A stretch of DNA of 33,157 nucleotides, taken from the NCBI GenBank assembly GCA_004293655.1, contig RDZZ01000048.1, positions 1-33,157 of the forward strand, read 5' to 3'. Under the pieces are notes generated by a model. The model had not been told where the DNA came from. It saw only the letters and a program-made list of their open reading frames with translations, and made no database searches. A program made the position numbers and the translations under genes. This DNA comes from Polaromonas sp. (GTDB lineage: Bacteria; Pseudomonadota; Gammaproteobacteria; Burkholderiales; Burkholderiaceae_C). Every line of letters begins with the position of its first letter. Positions within the stretch are counted from its first letter, which is position 1. Shown in pieces: positions 32,294-33,157 of the stretch.

Positions 32294-33109
32294 ATGCTTG
32301 AAAATTACCTGGGGCCGGCTTTGGCCTGCCTATTTTTGAGTGGCTTGCCTGCACTGTGCCAGGCTCAGAACAGCGTACTTCTGGAGGAGTTAACCACGCT
32401 GGAAGTCGCCTCGGCCTTGAAGGCAGGTAAAACCACTGTGATCATTCCGGTGGGTGGTACCGAGCAAAATGGCCCGCACATGGCCATTGGCAAACACAAT
32501 ACGCGAGCCAAAGCCCTGGCGGGCAAAATTGCTGTGTCTTTGGGCAATGCACTGGTTGCACCTGTGCTGGCTTATGTACCCGAGGGCAACATTGAGCCGC
32601 CGACAGAGCACATGGGTTTTGCCGGCACCATTTCGGTTCCTGAAGATGCCTTTAAAAGCGTCTTGCTGGGCGCAGCGCGCAGCTTCAAAAAACACGGCTT
32701 CAAAGATATTGTGTTGCTGGGAGACAGTGGAAACTATCAAAAGGCGCTGGCAGCAGTGGCTGCGCAATTCAATCGCGAGGCCACAAAAACACCGACGCGG
32801 CTGCATTACATGGCTGACTATTACCGTGCCACGCAGACCACCTATGTCGCCGCGCTACGGGCAAAAGGCTTGAGCACTGCCGAGATTGGCACCCATGCAG
32901 GCTCTGCCGACACCTCTTTCCTGATGGCGATTGACCCCGGCATGGTCAGGCCCGAACGCTTTGCCGAAGCAGCCAGCGCGGGTTGGGGCGGCGGCACCTT
33001 GGGCGACCCGCGTGCATCCAATGCAGCCAACGGTCAGCTGGGCGTTGATGTGGTCGTTAAAATAACGACCGAGGCCATCAAAAAGGCGGTGGCTGCGCCT
33101 AGACAGTAG
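32294..33109 (+). CDS. Exported creatininase-family protein with altered metal ligands
   Basis: This is a 271-aa protein of the creatininase (creatinine amidohydrolase) superfamily. I choose ATG 32294, preceded by a GGAG box 6 bp upstream. It gives a signal peptide (LACLFLSGLPALCQAQ, residues 10-25), whereas the open frame upstream to 32168 reads as filler. Family blocks include IIPVGGTEQNGPHMAIGKH (50-68), EHMGFAGTISV (105-115), VLLGDSGNYQ (140-149) and THAGSADTS. Canonical enzymes bind two metals through E, H and D in TEQHGPH...GTD and H and E in a GH-x-E or GHGG block. Here only E57 is kept; the others read N59, H68, D144 and G146. Export and ligand changes suggest a different metal site or a non-catalytic role. 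No operon partner is visible. Confidence 0.85.
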   Translation: MLENYLGPALACLFLSGLPALCQAQNSVLLEELTTLEVASALKAGKTTVIIPVGGTEQNGPHMAIGKHNTRAKALAGKIAVSLGNALVAPVLAYVPEGNIEPPTEHMGFAGTISVPEDAFKSVLLGAARSFKKHGFKDIVLLGDSGNYQKALAAVAAQFNREATKTPTRLHYMADYYRATQTTYVAALRAKGLSTAEIGTHAGSADTSFLMAIDPGMVRPERFAEAASAGWGGGTLGDPRASNAANGQLGVDVVVKITTEAIKKAVAAPRQ

Positions 33110-33131
33110 CGGCTACATCTCTTGTCCCTTG

Positions 33132-33157
33132 TTTCTCATTTCTCATTTCTCATTTCT
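33132..33157. repeat. 7-bp tandem repeat TTTCTCA at the window end
   Basis: Three full units (33132-33138, 33139-33145, 33146-33152) and a partial fourth run to the end of the window, downstream of the creatininase-family gene. Its full length cannot be seen. Confidence 0.8.

Overview
The window looks like a chromosomal segment of a betaproteobacterium, most likely Burkholderiales and probably Comamonadaceae (Rhodoferax/Polaromonas/Variovorax type). This is inferred from gene content: 5-oxoprolinase with several pyroglutamate-type TRAP receptors, DUF1415 and DUF1631 proteins, an RhlE-type helicase with a long Gly/Arg tail, and a periplasmic copper cluster. No rRNA, tRNA, CRISPR array, transposase, phage gene or replication origin was seen.

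Region 1 (1-12333) is a pyroglutamate (5-oxoproline) uptake and catabolism locus. Six genes run on the minus strand: a DUF1445/YcsI-type protein, a TRAP solute receptor, TRAP small and large membrane subunits, a second TRAP receptor, and a fused ATP-dependent 5-oxoprolinase cut by the window's left edge. A LysR-type regulator lies just upstream on the same strand. Divergent from it, a second complete TRAP system (receptor, small and large subunits) runs on the plus strand. That gives two transporters and three receptors around one hydrolase. The receptors resemble the pyroglutamate-binding DctP subfamily described from Bordetella, so the proposed flow is 5-oxoproline uptake, then ring opening to glutamate. 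The DUF1445 protein may link D-glutamate to the same ring.

Region 2 (12334-19655) is core-genome-like: an RhlE-type DEAD-box RNA helicase (minus), the translational ABC-F factor EttA (plus), a DUF1415 protein and a DUF1631 protein. A CGCAGAG-rich inverted repeat sits between ettA and the DUF1415 gene.

Region 3 (19819-26044, all minus) is a nine-gene envelope metal (copper) cluster. In transcription order it holds a Cys-rich secreted protein, a 105-aa secreted protein, a TolC/CusC-type outer-membrane lipoprotein, a two-domain multicopper oxidase with a Met-rich tail, a cupredoxin, a CusF-like protein, a putative outer-membrane protein, a MerP-like HMA protein and a MerT-like membrane protein. 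No RND pump, adaptor, P-type ATPase or metal regulator is visible, so this is the least conventional system here. Its non-coding gaps hold short tandem repeats, and a 13-bp motif (ACTTKTCTGACAG) recurs upstream of two of its genes.

Region 4 (26045-26849) is an 805-bp non-coding stretch with a dispersed repeat, a possible 34-aa His-rich peptide and a 9-bp tandem repeat.

Region 5 (26850-33157) holds two adjacent sensor histidine kinases (seven PAS domains, then GAF-PAS) without a response regulator, and an exported creatininase-family protein that lacks most canonical metal ligands. The window ends in a 7-bp tandem repeat.
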